A stretch of 64,000 bases of DNA, taken from the NCBI GenBank assembly GCA_021151825.1, contig JAGKWQ010000006.1, forward strand, positions 310,001 through 374,000. The letters run 5' to 3'. The position numbers and the translations under genes were made by a program. The notes beneath the pieces were generated by a model, which did no database searches, was not told where the DNA came from, and saw only the letters and a list, made by a program, of their open reading frames with translations. The stretch is from Cellvibrionaceae bacterium (GTDB lineage Bacteria; Pseudomonadota; Gammaproteobacteria; Pseudomonadales; Cellvibrionaceae). Shown piece after piece: positions 1 through 7,765 of this stretch (the first letter of the stretch is position 1; each line of letters starts with the position of its first letter).

Positions 1-646
1 GAAATCCATCCCATTCCTTGCTTTCAATAGTAATGAGCCCATCGAACGCACCCGCTACCAAGCCCGTGGTAACACGCCCCTGTAATTGACCATGGCTACC
101 ACCATTAAGGAAAATTTGTTGTTCGGTATCGCGCGCAGTAGGCGTAGTAAAATCAATAGCGCCGCCAAGTGTGCTTGCACCGTAAGTCAATGCATTGGCA
201 CCGTGTGCGATAGTTACATAACGCGCACCTAGCGGATCCATAATGCGGTTGTGATTGTTACCATCAGCTGCGGTTACTGGCAGGCCATCTTGTAATAATT
301 TGATGCCGTTTCCATCGTAATTAGTTGCATCGAGATTTGAGCCGCGGCTGGAGAAAAAGGTGGAATCACCTGTTGATCCACTCGCGGTCCAGATCCCGGG
401 AACGTAGCGCAGCATATCGCCGAGGTTGGTAACGTTGCGCTGATACAGGTCAGCACTATCGATTACTGTTACGTTGCCGGGCGTGAGTGCCTGCTCGGCT
501 TTCAGCTCCTCTTTAATTTGCTCGCCAATCACCAGCACGGTTTCCAACCGGTCATCGGTCGTGGCTAAATTGGTATTGGCAAATGCAGTGAGGGGAAAGC
601 ATAAAGTAATAGGCACAACGATATGCTTGCGCTTGAATGAGTACAC
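1..646 (-). CDS. TonB-dependent receptor, N-terminal part (cut by window edge)
   Basis: Reading leftward from a GTG at 644-646 gives an open frame of at least 215 codons that runs off the window. It starts with a basic and hydrophobic signal peptide ending near AFA, then a typical plug domain: a TVID-type strand, LGDMLRYVPGIW, a FSSRGSNLDATNYDGNGI stretch, LQDGLPVTAADG and YGASTLGGAIDF. These are hallmarks of outer-membrane receptors that import siderophores, cobalamin or glycans with energy from TonB. An AAGGA ribosome site lies 7 bases before the GTG, which supports this unusual start. The barrel lies outside the window, so the ligand cannot be told. No Fur box was recognised upstream. Confidence 0.9.
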   Translation of the reverse strand, partial: MYSFKRKHIVVPITLCFPLTAFANTNLATTDDRLETVLVIGEQIKEELKAEQALTPGNVTVIDSADLYQRNVTNLGDMLRYVPGIWTASGSTGDSTFFSSRGSNLDATNYDGNGIKLLQDGLPVTAADGNNHNRIMDPLGARYVTIAHGANALTYGASTLGGAIDFTTPTARDTEQQIFLNGGSHGQLQGRVTTGLVAGAFDGLITIESKEWDGF

Positions 647-924
647 GACAGTATCCTTCAGAGTGAATTGCAAAATTTCATGGCGCAGAAGCCTACTACA
701 TACACACTCGCGCATGGATGTGGCAAATAGTCGCAGGGTGCGGTCGGTTTTATGCAGTGATAAAAGGATTTGGCGATGTTGCCTGAGGTAAAAATTTTTT
801 TAATTAAAACAAGATAACGAAAAAATATTTTTTGCTATTTTTTACTCGTTGAAGAAACTGTTAACGCCATCGTCTGCACCAACATCAACAATATTTACTA
901 TATCGCATAAGGTAATTTCTAGTG

Positions 925-1227
925 TTATATATAATCTGTCAGCGCCACCCAGCCACGAATCTTTCCGATGTAAACCAGCGCAATACCAAGATTATTGATG
1001 TATCGCGCATCGTTCATTGCCGGCGGATCATATTCTTCCAGGCCTTCCAATGCCAATGTGCTTTCTAACGGTGATTTCCATTGCAACGATTGTGAGATTG
1101 ATGGCATGCCAAGTTCCTCATCGGTCCAGACCGGCCCGTCGCGTTCAACGGGGGAGGATTTGGCAAAATCTGCCGGAATAAATATGGCTGAGGTGCCCGC
1201 CATTTTTCTGTAGATGCGCTGTTTCAT
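925..1227 (-). CDS. Hypothetical 100-aa protein under a predicted FNR/Anr promoter
   Basis: A 100-residue soluble-looking protein that I do not recognise. The frame stays open upstream, but the ATG at 1225-1227 is preferred because AAGGAG precedes it with 6-base spacing. It has a basic start (MKQRIYRKMAG), an acidic middle and a hydrophobic C-terminal stretch (NNLGIALVYIGKIRGW), with no signal peptide or cysteines. It is transcribed alone, leftward, between the TonB receptor and a PEP-CTERM gene. A perfect FNR-type palindrome sits upstream at the class II activation distance, so expression at low oxygen is likely (inference). The function is unknown. Confidence 0.7.
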   Translation of the reverse strand: MKQRIYRKMAGTSAIFIPADFAKSSPVERDGPVWTDEELGMPSISQSLQWKSPLESTLALEGLEEYDPPAMNDARYINNLGIALVYIGKIRGWVALTDYI

Positions 1228-1250
1228 GTTTGGCTCCTTATTAAGGGCAC

Positions 1251-1292
1251 TATTAAAACAGCTGCAGATTGTTGGTTGTTGATGTAAATCAA
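1251..1292 (-). promoter_or_regulatory. FNR/Anr box with class II promoter
   Basis: TTGATGTAAATCAA at 1279-1292 matches the FNR/Anr consensus TTGAT-N4-ATCAA exactly. On the minus strand a TTTAAT-like -10 element (1252-1257) follows, and the box centre (1285.5) lies about 41.5 bases before a start site near 1244. That is the standard class II activator position. The downstream gene is the 100-aa protein starting at 1227. Confidence 0.75.
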
Positions 1293-1504
1293 CAGGTATC
1301 GTTAAGGATTTAACCAAATAGAACCGTTGTATGAATAGGGCGTAATCAGCAGCTAAAAACCATAAGTTTTACAAAATGAATATCGGGTGAAAAACAAGGC
1401 GACAAAATAAGATGACAGGTTTTATCCTGCGCTTTTTTTGATTGAAAAGCGGGTACATGCGGCGCTTAATGGGAACCCCGTGTTAACTTGATAAAGGATT
1501 GGAC

Positions 1505-2257
1505 ATGAAAAAATTTCTGCTACTCAAATGCTCTTTGCTTGCTACCGCATTACTAGCTACTAATGTTTACGCGGTTCTTATTGAGGGAAGTTTTCAGGGC
1601 ACTGTTCGAACATTCAATAATGGTATTGAAGATATTGGTATTACAGGTTATTGGGATAGTGTTGCGGAAGGCAGCAGAGTGTCGGGCTCGTTTTGGTATG
1701 ACAGCGATAAGGCACCCGGAAATACATTGGATTTTTCAACAAGTGCCCTGTATCAAAGTTATACGGATGAATGGGCTGGTTCCAGTTTTACTATCGATGG
1801 CAAAACCTACTACATTTCCAATCTCCCATTACTTGATCGATATAACATAAAAAGTGAAGGTGTCTGGTTGCATAATTTCGAGCCTGCAGTAGATTCATCC
1901 ACCAAAGAAATGTTTAATTTCTTTGATAATATTAGTACTGGTAGTAGCGATGCTGGTTATAGGGCAATAGGATTAACGGTAGAGATAAATTCCTGGGAGA
2001 AACCATTATTGAGCGGTTTGGGAATTGTTCAGGAATTTGATTGGTATGATCTTGGCGATTCAACCTCTTATGCCCAAGCCTATATTAGTATTGGTGAAAT
2101 AGCGAAAGAGGGGGTGAAGGATTCGAATGCATGGGTTGATATTAATGAATTTCATCTTCGGATAAAAAGCACAACAACCGTTCCAGAGCCGACTTCAATC
2201 TTTTTGTGGTGTTTAGCTGCTTTTGCTTTGCTTGCAAAGTGCAATAGGTCTTGGTAG
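1505..2257 (+). CDS. PEP-CTERM sorting domain protein
   Basis: A 250-residue exported protein. The N terminus MKKFLLLKCSLLATALLA is a signal peptide with likely cleavage after VYA. The C terminus has the PEP-CTERM signature VPEPTS, then a hydrophobic segment (IFLWCLAAFALLA) and a short basic tail (KCNRSW). In this family the tail is processed by an exosortase and the protein is linked to exopolysaccharide or biofilm matrix. The middle is rich in Ser, Gly, Trp and Tyr and probably folds as a beta sandwich. The ATG at 1505 is chosen over a TTG at 1499 because AAAGGA lies 6 bases before it. No exosortase is encoded in the window. Confidence 0.85.
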   Translation: MKKFLLLKCSLLATALLATNVYAVLIEGSFQGTVRTFNNGIEDIGITGYWDSVAEGSRVSGSFWYDSDKAPGNTLDFSTSALYQSYTDEWAGSSFTIDGKTYYISNLPLLDRYNIKSEGVWLHNFEPAVDSSTKEMFNFFDNISTGSSDAGYRAIGLTVEINSWEKPLLSGLGIVQEFDWYDLGDSTSYAQAYISIGEIAKEGVKDSNAWVDINEFHLRIKSTTTVPEPTSIFLWCLAAFALLAKCNRSW

Positions 2258-2278
2258 TTTTTTAAACAATGTGCCAAT

Positions 2279-2308
2279 AAAAAGAGGTGATTAATTCATC
2301 TCTTTTTT
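2279..2308 (+). terminator. Rho-independent terminator after PEP-CTERM gene
   Basis: A 12-bp stem (one G-U pair) of AAAAAGAGGTGA with TCATCTCTTTTT around a 5-base loop, ending in a T run. It lies 21 bases after the PEP-CTERM stop codon. Confidence 0.75.
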
Positions 2309-2372
2309 AAGTCTCACTTTTTTAAAGTATTTTTTAAATAGTTAATTCCATTTTTGTTATGAGAGCGGTGTG

Positions 2373-3161
2373 ATGTTAAAGAAAACTCCTGCTGAAATTA
2401 TCGGACAAATCAATCAAGCACTCATTGTTCTTGAACGTCATTTGGATGACAGGTTACACGCGATTCATTTATTTGGCTCAGCACTCGATGGGGGCTTAAA
2501 GCCTCACAGTGATATAGATTTACTTGTCACGGTAAACGCTCCCCTCGAAGAAATTGTGCGACAAGCGTTAATGCTCGATCTCTTAAATGTTTCCGCTCCG
2601 CCAGCGAGTAAGGTATGGCGGCCATTGGAAGTCACTGTAATCGCTATCGATGAAATAATTCCCTGGCGTTATCCGGCAAAACGTGAATTGCAATTTGGAG
2701 AGTGGTTGCGTGAAGATCTTTTGCAAGGAATTTTTGAGCCTGCACTTGTAGACCATGATCTGGCAATAATCCTTACAAAGACGCGGCACAATAGCATTGC
2801 GTTGCGTGGTCCAGCCGCGGAATTATTATTCCAACCGGTACCGGATAAAGATTTTATAGCAGCGCTTGCAGATACCGTTGAATTATGGAATTCACCTGAA
2901 GACTGGGAAGGGGATGAACGCAATATTGTGCTCGCGCTTGCGCGTATTTGGTACAGCGCATCAACAGGAAGAATTGTACCCAAAGATGTTGCCGCCGCAT
3001 GGATATTGGAACAATTACCCGGTGAGCATCAGGCGGTAGTGAATGAGGCTAGAAATACATATCTTGGAATTAACAGTGAAGAAATTACGAATTATTCCAG
3101 TCAGCTCGCCGCATTTATTTTCTATGCTAAAACAGCAATCGGGAAATTGTTGCACAATTAA
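2373..3161 (+). CDS. AadA-like aminoglycoside nucleotidyltransferase
   Basis: A 262-residue protein with the ANT(3'')/AadA signature: LFGSALDGGLKPHSDIDLLV at about residues 33-52, with G35-S36 and the metal-binding aspartates D47 and D49 of the nucleotidyltransferase fold. The C-terminal half has the helical DUF4111-type domain (ERNIVLALARIWYSASTGRI, then PKDVAAAW). The family adenylylates streptomycin and spectinomycin. Length matches AadA (about 260). ATG 2373 is used; a GTG at 2370 is possible. There is no integron attC site or transposase nearby and base composition matches its neighbours, so it looks like a resident chromosomal homolog rather than a recent resistance cassette. Substrate range is unproven. 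Confidence 0.85.
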   Translation: MLKKTPAEIIGQINQALIVLERHLDDRLHAIHLFGSALDGGLKPHSDIDLLVTVNAPLEEIVRQALMLDLLNVSAPPASKVWRPLEVTVIAIDEIIPWRYPAKRELQFGEWLREDLLQGIFEPALVDHDLAIILTKTRHNSIALRGPAAELLFQPVPDKDFIAALADTVELWNSPEDWEGDERNIVLALARIWYSASTGRIVPKDVAAAWILEQLPGEHQAVVNEARNTYLGINSEEITNYSSQLAAFIFYAKTAIGKLLHN

Positions 3162-3199
3162 ATCGTCAACAAGTCAGCCAGTGTTTATGACTGCATATG

Positions 3200-3658
3200 T
3201 TAACGTTCCAGAATATGTGCGCCGGGTCCTTTCGCTGCAAGTACATCGCCCGGGTTGCGTAGCGGGCAATCTTCCAATGACAGGCATCCACAACCAATAC
3301 AAGTATCTAGCTCATCTCTCAAACGAGTGAGTTTTTGGATGCGTTCATCGAGCATCTGCCTCCATTCGGAGGACAGCTCCCACCATTGTGCGTGCGTCAA
3401 TTTGCTGCCATTGGGCAGGCGCGCAAAGGCTTTACGTACATCCTCCAGTGGAATTCCTGTGCGTTGCGCAACTTTGATAACAGCGATGTAACGTAGCACC
3501 ACTGCGGGATAGCGCCGTTGGTTACCGCTGGTGCGCGTGCTGGTAATTAATCCCATGGATTCATAGTAATGCAGGGTAGAAATCGCGACTCCACTGCGTT
3601 TGGAAACTTCCCCAACGGTGAGAATACGGCAGGATTCTCCCTCTTTTTTTACTGTCAT
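3200..3658 (-). CDS. soxR: Redox-sensitive transcriptional activator SoxR
   Basis: A 152-residue MerR-family regulator. Residues 12-80 hold the winged helix (LTVGEVSKRSGVAISTLHYY). A dimerisation helix follows, then the [2Fe-2S] cluster motif C120-x2-C123-x-C125-x5-C131 (CIGCGCLSLEDC), which is diagnostic of SoxR. In the family, oxidation of the cluster by redox-cycling drugs switches the bound dimer to an activator that untwists a promoter with an overlong spacer. A matching SoxR box sits 8 bases upstream of the start codon, in the divergent gap towards the pentapeptide-repeat gene. No soxS is present, as is usual outside enterics. Confidence 0.96.
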   Translation of the reverse strand: MTVKKEGESCRILTVGEVSKRSGVAISTLHYYESMGLITSTRTSGNQRRYPAVVLRYIAVIKVAQRTGIPLEDVRKAFARLPNGSKLTHAQWWELSSEWRQMLDERIQKLTRLRDELDTCIGCGCLSLEDCPLRNPGDVLAAKGPGAHILER

Positions 3659-3662
3659 ACTA

Positions 3663-3693
3663 TTGACCTCAAGTTGACTTGAGGTTTTATTAT
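3663..3693 (+). promoter_or_regulatory. SoxR box inside a 19-bp-spaced rightward promoter
   Basis: CCTCAAGTTGACTTGAGG at 3667-3684 is almost the E. coli soxS operator (one central base differs). It lies between a rightward -35 TTGACC (3663-3668) and -10 TATTAT (3688-3693), separated by exactly 19 bp. That is the overlong spacer used by MerR-family activators. The promoter points at the pentapeptide-repeat gene at 3743, while the operator would also shadow leftward soxR transcription. Confidence 0.85.
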
Positions 3694-3742
3694 AGGCCCC
3701 GTTTGAATTTCAAGCCAGATAGTAAAATAGCAGCGGGTTCCT

Positions 3743-4099
3743 ATGAATATCACCGATCAAGGTCAGTACTTTTGTAAAATATTTGATGGTATGGATATCA
3801 GCTTAAAGGTCATTAACAACAGCGAATTTGAAAACTGCATATTCCAGAATAGTGACCTTTCTGGGACAGAATTTTTTCATTGTAGTTTTACGAATTGCAT
3901 TTTTACGAATTGCAATTTGGGCAACACTAATTTTCTCGACAGCACGTTAGCAGGAACAAAGTTTTTTCAAAAAAAATTAATGACGATGAATTGTGTCAAT
4001 AATAGCTGGATTAGCCCGGCCGCTATATGCTTTGGGTTCATTGCTTACCATTGGACATTCTTAAGTTATTCGCTAGCAGGTGCCATTAGCCAAGGTTAA
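3743..4099 (+). CDS. Short pentapeptide-repeat protein, predicted SoxR target
   Basis: A 118-residue protein. Residues of about 20-75 are pentapeptide repeats of the A(D/N)LXX type with central F or L (FENCIFQNSDLSGTEFFHCS, then TNCIFTNCNLGNTNFLDSTL). These build a right-handed quadrilateral beta helix. Qnr-type members mimic DNA and protect gyrase, but at about 11 coils and 218 residues they are about twice as long. After an A8 run near 3970 the last 40 residues lose the repeat and become hydrophobic, so the gene may be truncated or frameshifted; neither alternative frame restores repeats. Only a weak ribosome site is seen. The upstream promoter has a SoxR box. Confidence 0.75.
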   Translation: MNITDQGQYFCKIFDGMDISLKVINNSEFENCIFQNSDLSGTEFFHCSFTNCIFTNCNLGNTNFLDSTLAGTKFFQKKLMTMNCVNNSWISPAAICFGFIAYHWTFLSYSLAGAISQG

Positions 4100-4136
4100 A
4101 TCCTTCGATTCTCTTTCATTGGTTTGTTTTCCCCTG

Positions 4137-4364
4137 TTACCCCTCGGGTTGTTGATAATGGCCCGGGTGTACCTTTGGATTGTTAGGGTGATGAATTCCT
4201 GTTACTCGAATATCAGTTATATTTGCATCAGGTTTTTCAACGGATTTTCGAACCAGTAGTTCTGCTTCCTCGTCTGAGAGGGCGCCACTATCAGAGTAAT
4301 GTTCAATTGTTTTTGGTTCGTTATCGACAATAAAGCTGATAAGAAATCGATAGTGCTTTGCCAT
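4137..4364 (-). CDS. Hypothetical 75-aa protein
   Basis: A small cytoplasmic protein that I do not recognise. It starts MAKHYRFLISFIVDNEPKT and ends in a His/Pro/Gln-rich tail (HPGHYQQPEG). The ATG at 4362-4364 is chosen over a GTG 12 bases upstream because TGGAG lies in front of it. The predicted pattern is a short beta hairpin, a helix (DEEAELLVRKSVEK) and a strand (ITDIRVTGI), a small alpha/beta unit. It is monocistronic and leftward, between the pentapeptide gene and a cupin gene. Confidence 0.6.
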   Translation of the reverse strand: MAKHYRFLISFIVDNEPKTIEHYSDSGALSDEEAELLVRKSVEKPDANITDIRVTGIHHPNNPKVHPGHYQQPEG

Positions 4365-4520
4365 AATTAGCTCCACTATTTAGTCGTTTCTGTATTAGAG
4401 GCTGATATACAGCGAACGTTCCTCATTTGTGTTCAGTCAAAGTGTTGTATCGTTGATTGTTGCGCAGTCTTATAGTCGGTAATATAGTGAAATACTTAAT
4501 TCATTAGTCAGGTTGGGAAT

Positions 4521-4838
4521 ATGAAACTGGCAAATATATTTGAATCGATACCGGCCAATCTTGAGGCTGAAGTTTTTGAAGATATTATCAAATCATCATC
4601 CATACGCGTGGAGCGCATTATCTCCAAAGGCCAGTCAACACCGGCAGACAGTTGGTATGATCAAGAGGAACATGAATGGGTAATGGTGATTGAGGGGCGT
4701 GCGGTGTTGGAATTTGAAAATGGTTTAATAATATTGAATAAAGGTGATTACATAAATATTCCTGCACACTGCAAACATAAAGTTCATTGGACTGATCCGG
4801 ATCACATCACTTTATGGCTGGCAATATTTTATAAGTAA
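4521..4838 (+). CDS. Small single-domain cupin protein
   Basis: A 105-residue cupin. The first cupin motif is degenerate (DQEEHEWVMVIEGRAVLEFE at about residues 48-67) and the second is LNKGDYINIPAHCKHKVHW. Histidines in both suggest a metal site in a double-stranded beta helix. The length fits stand-alone cupins, often annotated as cupin-domain or phosphomannose-isomerase-like proteins. The substrate cannot be read from sequence. It stands just before a degraded exporter gene, 3 bases apart, so the two may once have been co-transcribed. Confidence 0.85.
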   Translation: MKLANIFESIPANLEAEVFEDIIKSSSIRVERIISKGQSTPADSWYDQEEHEWVMVIEGRAVLEFENGLIILNKGDYINIPAHCKHKVHWTDPDHITLWLAIFYK

Positions 4839-4841
4839 ATT

Positions 4842-5321
4842 ATGATTGAGTTCTCACCTTATTTTCAAATTGGATTATTCCGTAGTATTTCAGAATTTTT
4901 TGGGCCAACGGGTGGTGCCGCACTTATTTTTACCGCCAGTGGTATTCTTGCCAGTCTCTTTTTCGGTTTGTGTGTACGTGATATTCCACGCATTTACCTA
5001 TGGTGCGGCGGTGCGCTTTTTGTGGCCTATGAAGCCTCACTCGCATTATCTATTGGTTTGGCGCACTCGCGTGTACAGTCTTGCTGTCATCACTCGCGAG
5101 CAAAAAAGCTCCTGGCTATTATTTCCGCTGTTTTGTTATGCGTTATTGATATGGTGTGCAACGCGGCAGTCTTACTGCGCTGGCAATTGCCTCCTGTTTC
5201 ACTCCCATATTTTCAATGTTGTTGGGGTGCCTATGGTTAGGTGTTCAACCAAGCCTGGGTTTTATGCGGCGTTGGAATGGTAACACTGGGGTCATTGTTC
5301 AGTTGGTGGACAACGCGGTGA
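4842..5321 (+). pseudogene. Degraded YddG-like EamA/DMT exporter
   Basis: Pieces of one protein lie in three frames. The first frame gives SEFFGPTGGAALIFTASGIL and a conserved LFVAYEASLALSIGLAHSR segment, as in E. coli YddG (aromatic amino acid and paraquat exporter). A second frame supplies QKSSWLLFPLFCYALL. A third gives GSLTALAIASCFTPIFS, and finally GVGMVTLGSLFSWWTTR, the C terminus, ending at TGA 5319-5321. Full-length YddG has about 290 residues and 10 membrane helices; here about 160 codons remain. At least two internal deletions and several frameshifts separate the blocks, so the gene is dead, unless the assembly is wrong. Confidence 0.8.
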
Positions 5322-5411
5322 AATTATTTATTTTTCCGCTATAAAATAATTATCAATTCATAGGATCAAATAACGTTTAGGAAGTGTAAAAAATTTCTGG
5401 AGTATAGAGTG

Positions 5412-5813
5412 ATGGCGTTATCCCCTTTGTTGTATGCAATGTTTTTCCATGTGTGTTGGGCAGCATTTCTTTATGCTCTTTTGACAATCGTGCGCGCTCC
5501 GGCCATATGGGGGCTCGATACCAAATCAGGCGCAATTGCAAAACGGAAAGTGTTGGAGCCTCGCATCAGTGCTAACTTATCCAATCAATTTGAATGGCCA
5601 TTATTTTTTTATACGTGCTGTATTTTGATAATACTGAGTGGAGCCGCGGGAGATTCTATTCAGCTTGTGCTGGCCTGGATTTTTGTTATCGGCCGAGTCA
5701 TTCATAGCGGAGTGCAAATTCTTACAGCCAATATCCAGCTGCGCGGCGCCGTGTTTACGATCAATTTTCTAGCTGTTTTTGCCATGTGGGTGAGGCTGGT
5801 TTTGGGTGTCTAA
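5412..5813 (+). CDS. MAPEG-family membrane protein
   Basis: A 133-residue membrane protein with four hydrophobic segments, matching MAPEG proteins in length and order. The conserved core is the N-x-x-E region after helix 1 (ISANLSNQFEWPLFFY) followed by FVIGRVIHSGVQ. MAPEG members in bacteria include glutathione-dependent peroxidases and transferases, but many are uncharacterised. ATG 5412 is used, though GTG 5409 has better spacing to GGAG at 5399-5402. It is separated by 87 bases from the exporter pseudogene and is convergent with the TetR gene. Confidence 0.8.
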   Translation: MALSPLLYAMFFHVCWAAFLYALLTIVRAPAIWGLDTKSGAIAKRKVLEPRISANLSNQFEWPLFFYTCCILIILSGAAGDSIQLVLAWIFVIGRVIHSGVQILTANIQLRGAVFTINFLAVFAMWVRLVLGV

Positions 5814-5840
5814 GGCGCAATGTTGATTATTGAAAATATA

Positions 5841-6440
5841 TCAAGTAGTTTTCCGGTACCGCGCCAGAAACATCGCCACTGCTTCATTAATAATTTGCTG
5901 TCGTATTGCATCCGTTTGTTTTTCCAACCCGAACAATGTTGGATAAAACACGAAAGATTTCAGCTGAAAAATAAACTGTTTGCTGGCGAAGGGAATGTCG
6001 GCAATTTCCAATACATCTGCTGCGCAGGCATCGGTTAAAAATGTTTCCAGGTAACGTTTGCAGCCCAGCGCGTTATCATTCATTTCCTGGGCCAATTCAG
6101 GGCGCTGCATGACTTGCATAATGGCGATTTTGGCCACTCTTAAAAATGCCTCTGAACTTAGCATGGCTACTTCATCTTCAGCGATTTGATGCAACTGTTG
6201 CTCAATAGGGGAGGAGGTATCGAAGCGCATTTCACTGCCATGTGCCAGCTTCTCAAACATACGCTGCAAAATAGCCTGGAATAACACATCCTTGGTGGCG
6301 AAGTGATTGTAAACCGTGCGTTTTGATACCTGGGCCTGCAATGCCAATTGGTCCATGCTAGTATTTTCTACCCCCATGCTATGGAAGAGTTCTTCCGCAG
6401 CATCCAGTATTTGCATTCTTTTTTGATCAGTCAGTTTCAT
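5841..6440 (-). CDS. TetR/AcrR-family repressor
   Basis: A 199-residue TetR-type regulator. The helix-turn-helix lies at residues 10-55 (ILDAAEELFHSMGVENTSMD, then SKRTVYNHFATKDVLF). The C-terminal ligand domain is the AefR-like type. It is divergent from the metallo-beta-lactamase-fold hydrolase at 6561. A 21-bp perfect palindrome lies between them just downstream of the hydrolase -10 element, the usual geometry for repression of the neighbour by a TetR dimer. The inducer is unknown. Confidence 0.9.
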   Translation of the reverse strand: MKLTDQKRMQILDAAEELFHSMGVENTSMDQLALQAQVSKRTVYNHFATKDVLFQAILQRMFEKLAHGSEMRFDTSSPIEQQLHQIAEDEVAMLSSEAFLRVAKIAIMQVMQRPELAQEMNDNALGCKRYLETFLTDACAADVLEIADIPFASKQFIFQLKSFVFYPTLFGLEKQTDAIRQQIINEAVAMFLARYRKTT

Positions 6441-6508
6441 TATCTACCCCTTATATACCTCGATATTCTACCGTGGCCCCCTAAAAACTGCACTAATCAG
6501 TTTACTTC

Positions 6509-6543
6509 TATAATTTATTATGTAAACTACACAGTGTAGTTTA
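6509..6543 (+). promoter_or_regulatory. Hydrolase promoter -10 and 21-bp TetR-type operator
   Basis: TATAAT at 6509-6514 is a perfect -10 for the rightward gene. It is followed at 6523-6543 by a perfect inverted repeat, arms TAAACTACAC and GTGTAGTTTA around one central A. This covers about +2 to +22, so a bound dimer would block transcription start. Arm length and odd centre fit TetR-family operators; the divergent gene is a TetR regulator. Confidence 0.75.
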
Positions 6544-6560
6544 TTTGGGCGGCTTTCTAT

Positions 6561-7727
6561 ATGCGTATTTGGGCAAAGGTAACAATCTGGCTACTCGGTA
6601 GCCTGATGGCAATCACGGTAGGAGTGATGGTGATGAATACAGAAATGGTGGCAAGTGTTGACGCAAAATCGCTGGTCCAAACCAGCCAATATAAAAATGG
6701 CCGTTTTTTTAATGCCAAACTGTTTGAGCAGCCCGGGTTGATGAAAACTCTGGAGATTTTCAAACGCTATTTTACCGAGCCGGCAAAAGACAAGGTGCCG
6801 CTCAACGCTGTTCCGGTGGAACAGATTAGCCGCACTCAGCTTGATGAATTGGCAGACGATGGCCTGCATTTTATAAAGCTGGGCCATTCGTCGGTGTTGT
6901 TAAAAGTCTATGGCGAATATTGGTTGCTGGACCCGGTGTTTTCCGAGCGCGCATCACCCTTTTCATTTTTAGGCCCTAAGCGATTTCATCAAACGCCCAT
7001 AACGATTGACGAGTTGCCGAATATCGCTAAGGTTTTGATTTCTCATAACCATTACGATCATTTGGATAAAGCAGCCGTTAAAAAACTGGCTGCAAAAACC
7101 CAACAATTTCTGGTGCCTCTGGGAGTAGAAACAGATTTGCAAAAGTGGGGCGTCGCCGCTGAAAAAATTAATCGTTTCGATTGGTGGCAGGAATTGCAAA
7201 CAGGTAACGCGCTACTTGCATTTGCACCCACGCAGCATTTTTCCGGGCGCGGTATTGGCGATGGTAATAGTACCTTGTGGGGTTCCTGGGTTATTAAAAC
7301 TGCAGCAGGCTCAATTTATTTCAGCGGTGATTCGGGGTACTTCGATGGTTTTAAGCAGATCGGTGAAAAATACGGTCCCTTTGATATTACCCTGATCGAA
7401 ACCGGCGCTTATGACAATGACTGGGCCGATATTCACATGACCCCTGAACAAAGTGTGCAGGCGCATCTGGATTTAAACGGGCAGGTGATGGTGCCAGTGC
7501 ATAATGGTACTTTTGATTTGGCCTTCCACAGTTGGTATGAACCATTAGAGCGTGTGAACGCGGCGGCACTGCAAGCGGATGTAGTATTATTAACACCGAC
7601 ATTTGGCCAGGCGATATCCCTTGTGCATTTGAATCAACACTTGGAAATAAACACTAAATGGTGGCGCAAGCTGATGCCGGAAAATCACTCCGCCATCCGT
7701 GATGAATTAGTATCCCCCGGGATTTAA
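6561..7727 (+). CDS. Membrane-anchored metallo-beta-lactamase-fold hydrolase (NAPE-PLD/UlaG type)
   Basis: A 388-residue protein. Residues 7-27 form an uncleaved membrane anchor, so the catalytic domain is probably periplasmic. The motif H162-N-H164-Y-D166-H167 (SHNHYDHLD) is the zinc-binding HxHxDH. Further ligands are in APTQHFSGRG, FSGDSGYFDG and VPVHNGTFDLAFH. The arrangement resembles NAPE-PLD/RomA-like members that act on phospholipid or lactone esters. Substrate remains unknown. Expression is probably controlled by the divergent TetR protein through the palindrome in its promoter. It is monocistronic. Confidence 0.88.
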   Translation: MRIWAKVTIWLLGSLMAITVGVMVMNTEMVASVDAKSLVQTSQYKNGRFFNAKLFEQPGLMKTLEIFKRYFTEPAKDKVPLNAVPVEQISRTQLDELADDGLHFIKLGHSSVLLKVYGEYWLLDPVFSERASPFSFLGPKRFHQTPITIDELPNIAKVLISHNHYDHLDKAAVKKLAAKTQQFLVPLGVETDLQKWGVAAEKINRFDWWQELQTGNALLAFAPTQHFSGRGIGDGNSTLWGSWVIKTAAGSIYFSGDSGYFDGFKQIGEKYGPFDITLIETGAYDNDWADIHMTPEQSVQAHLDLNGQVMVPVHNGTFDLAFHSWYEPLERVNAAALQADVVLLTPTFGQAISLVHLNQHLEINTKWWRKLMPENHSAIRDELVSPGI

Positions 7728-7765
7728 CTGGTCATCCCCTTGGTTACCTAATCATGTTTAGTTAT

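Noticed and set aside
474..791. Rightward 105-codon frame over the TonB receptor start
   Set aside because: It is antisense to the receptor signal peptide and promoter, with no plausible product.
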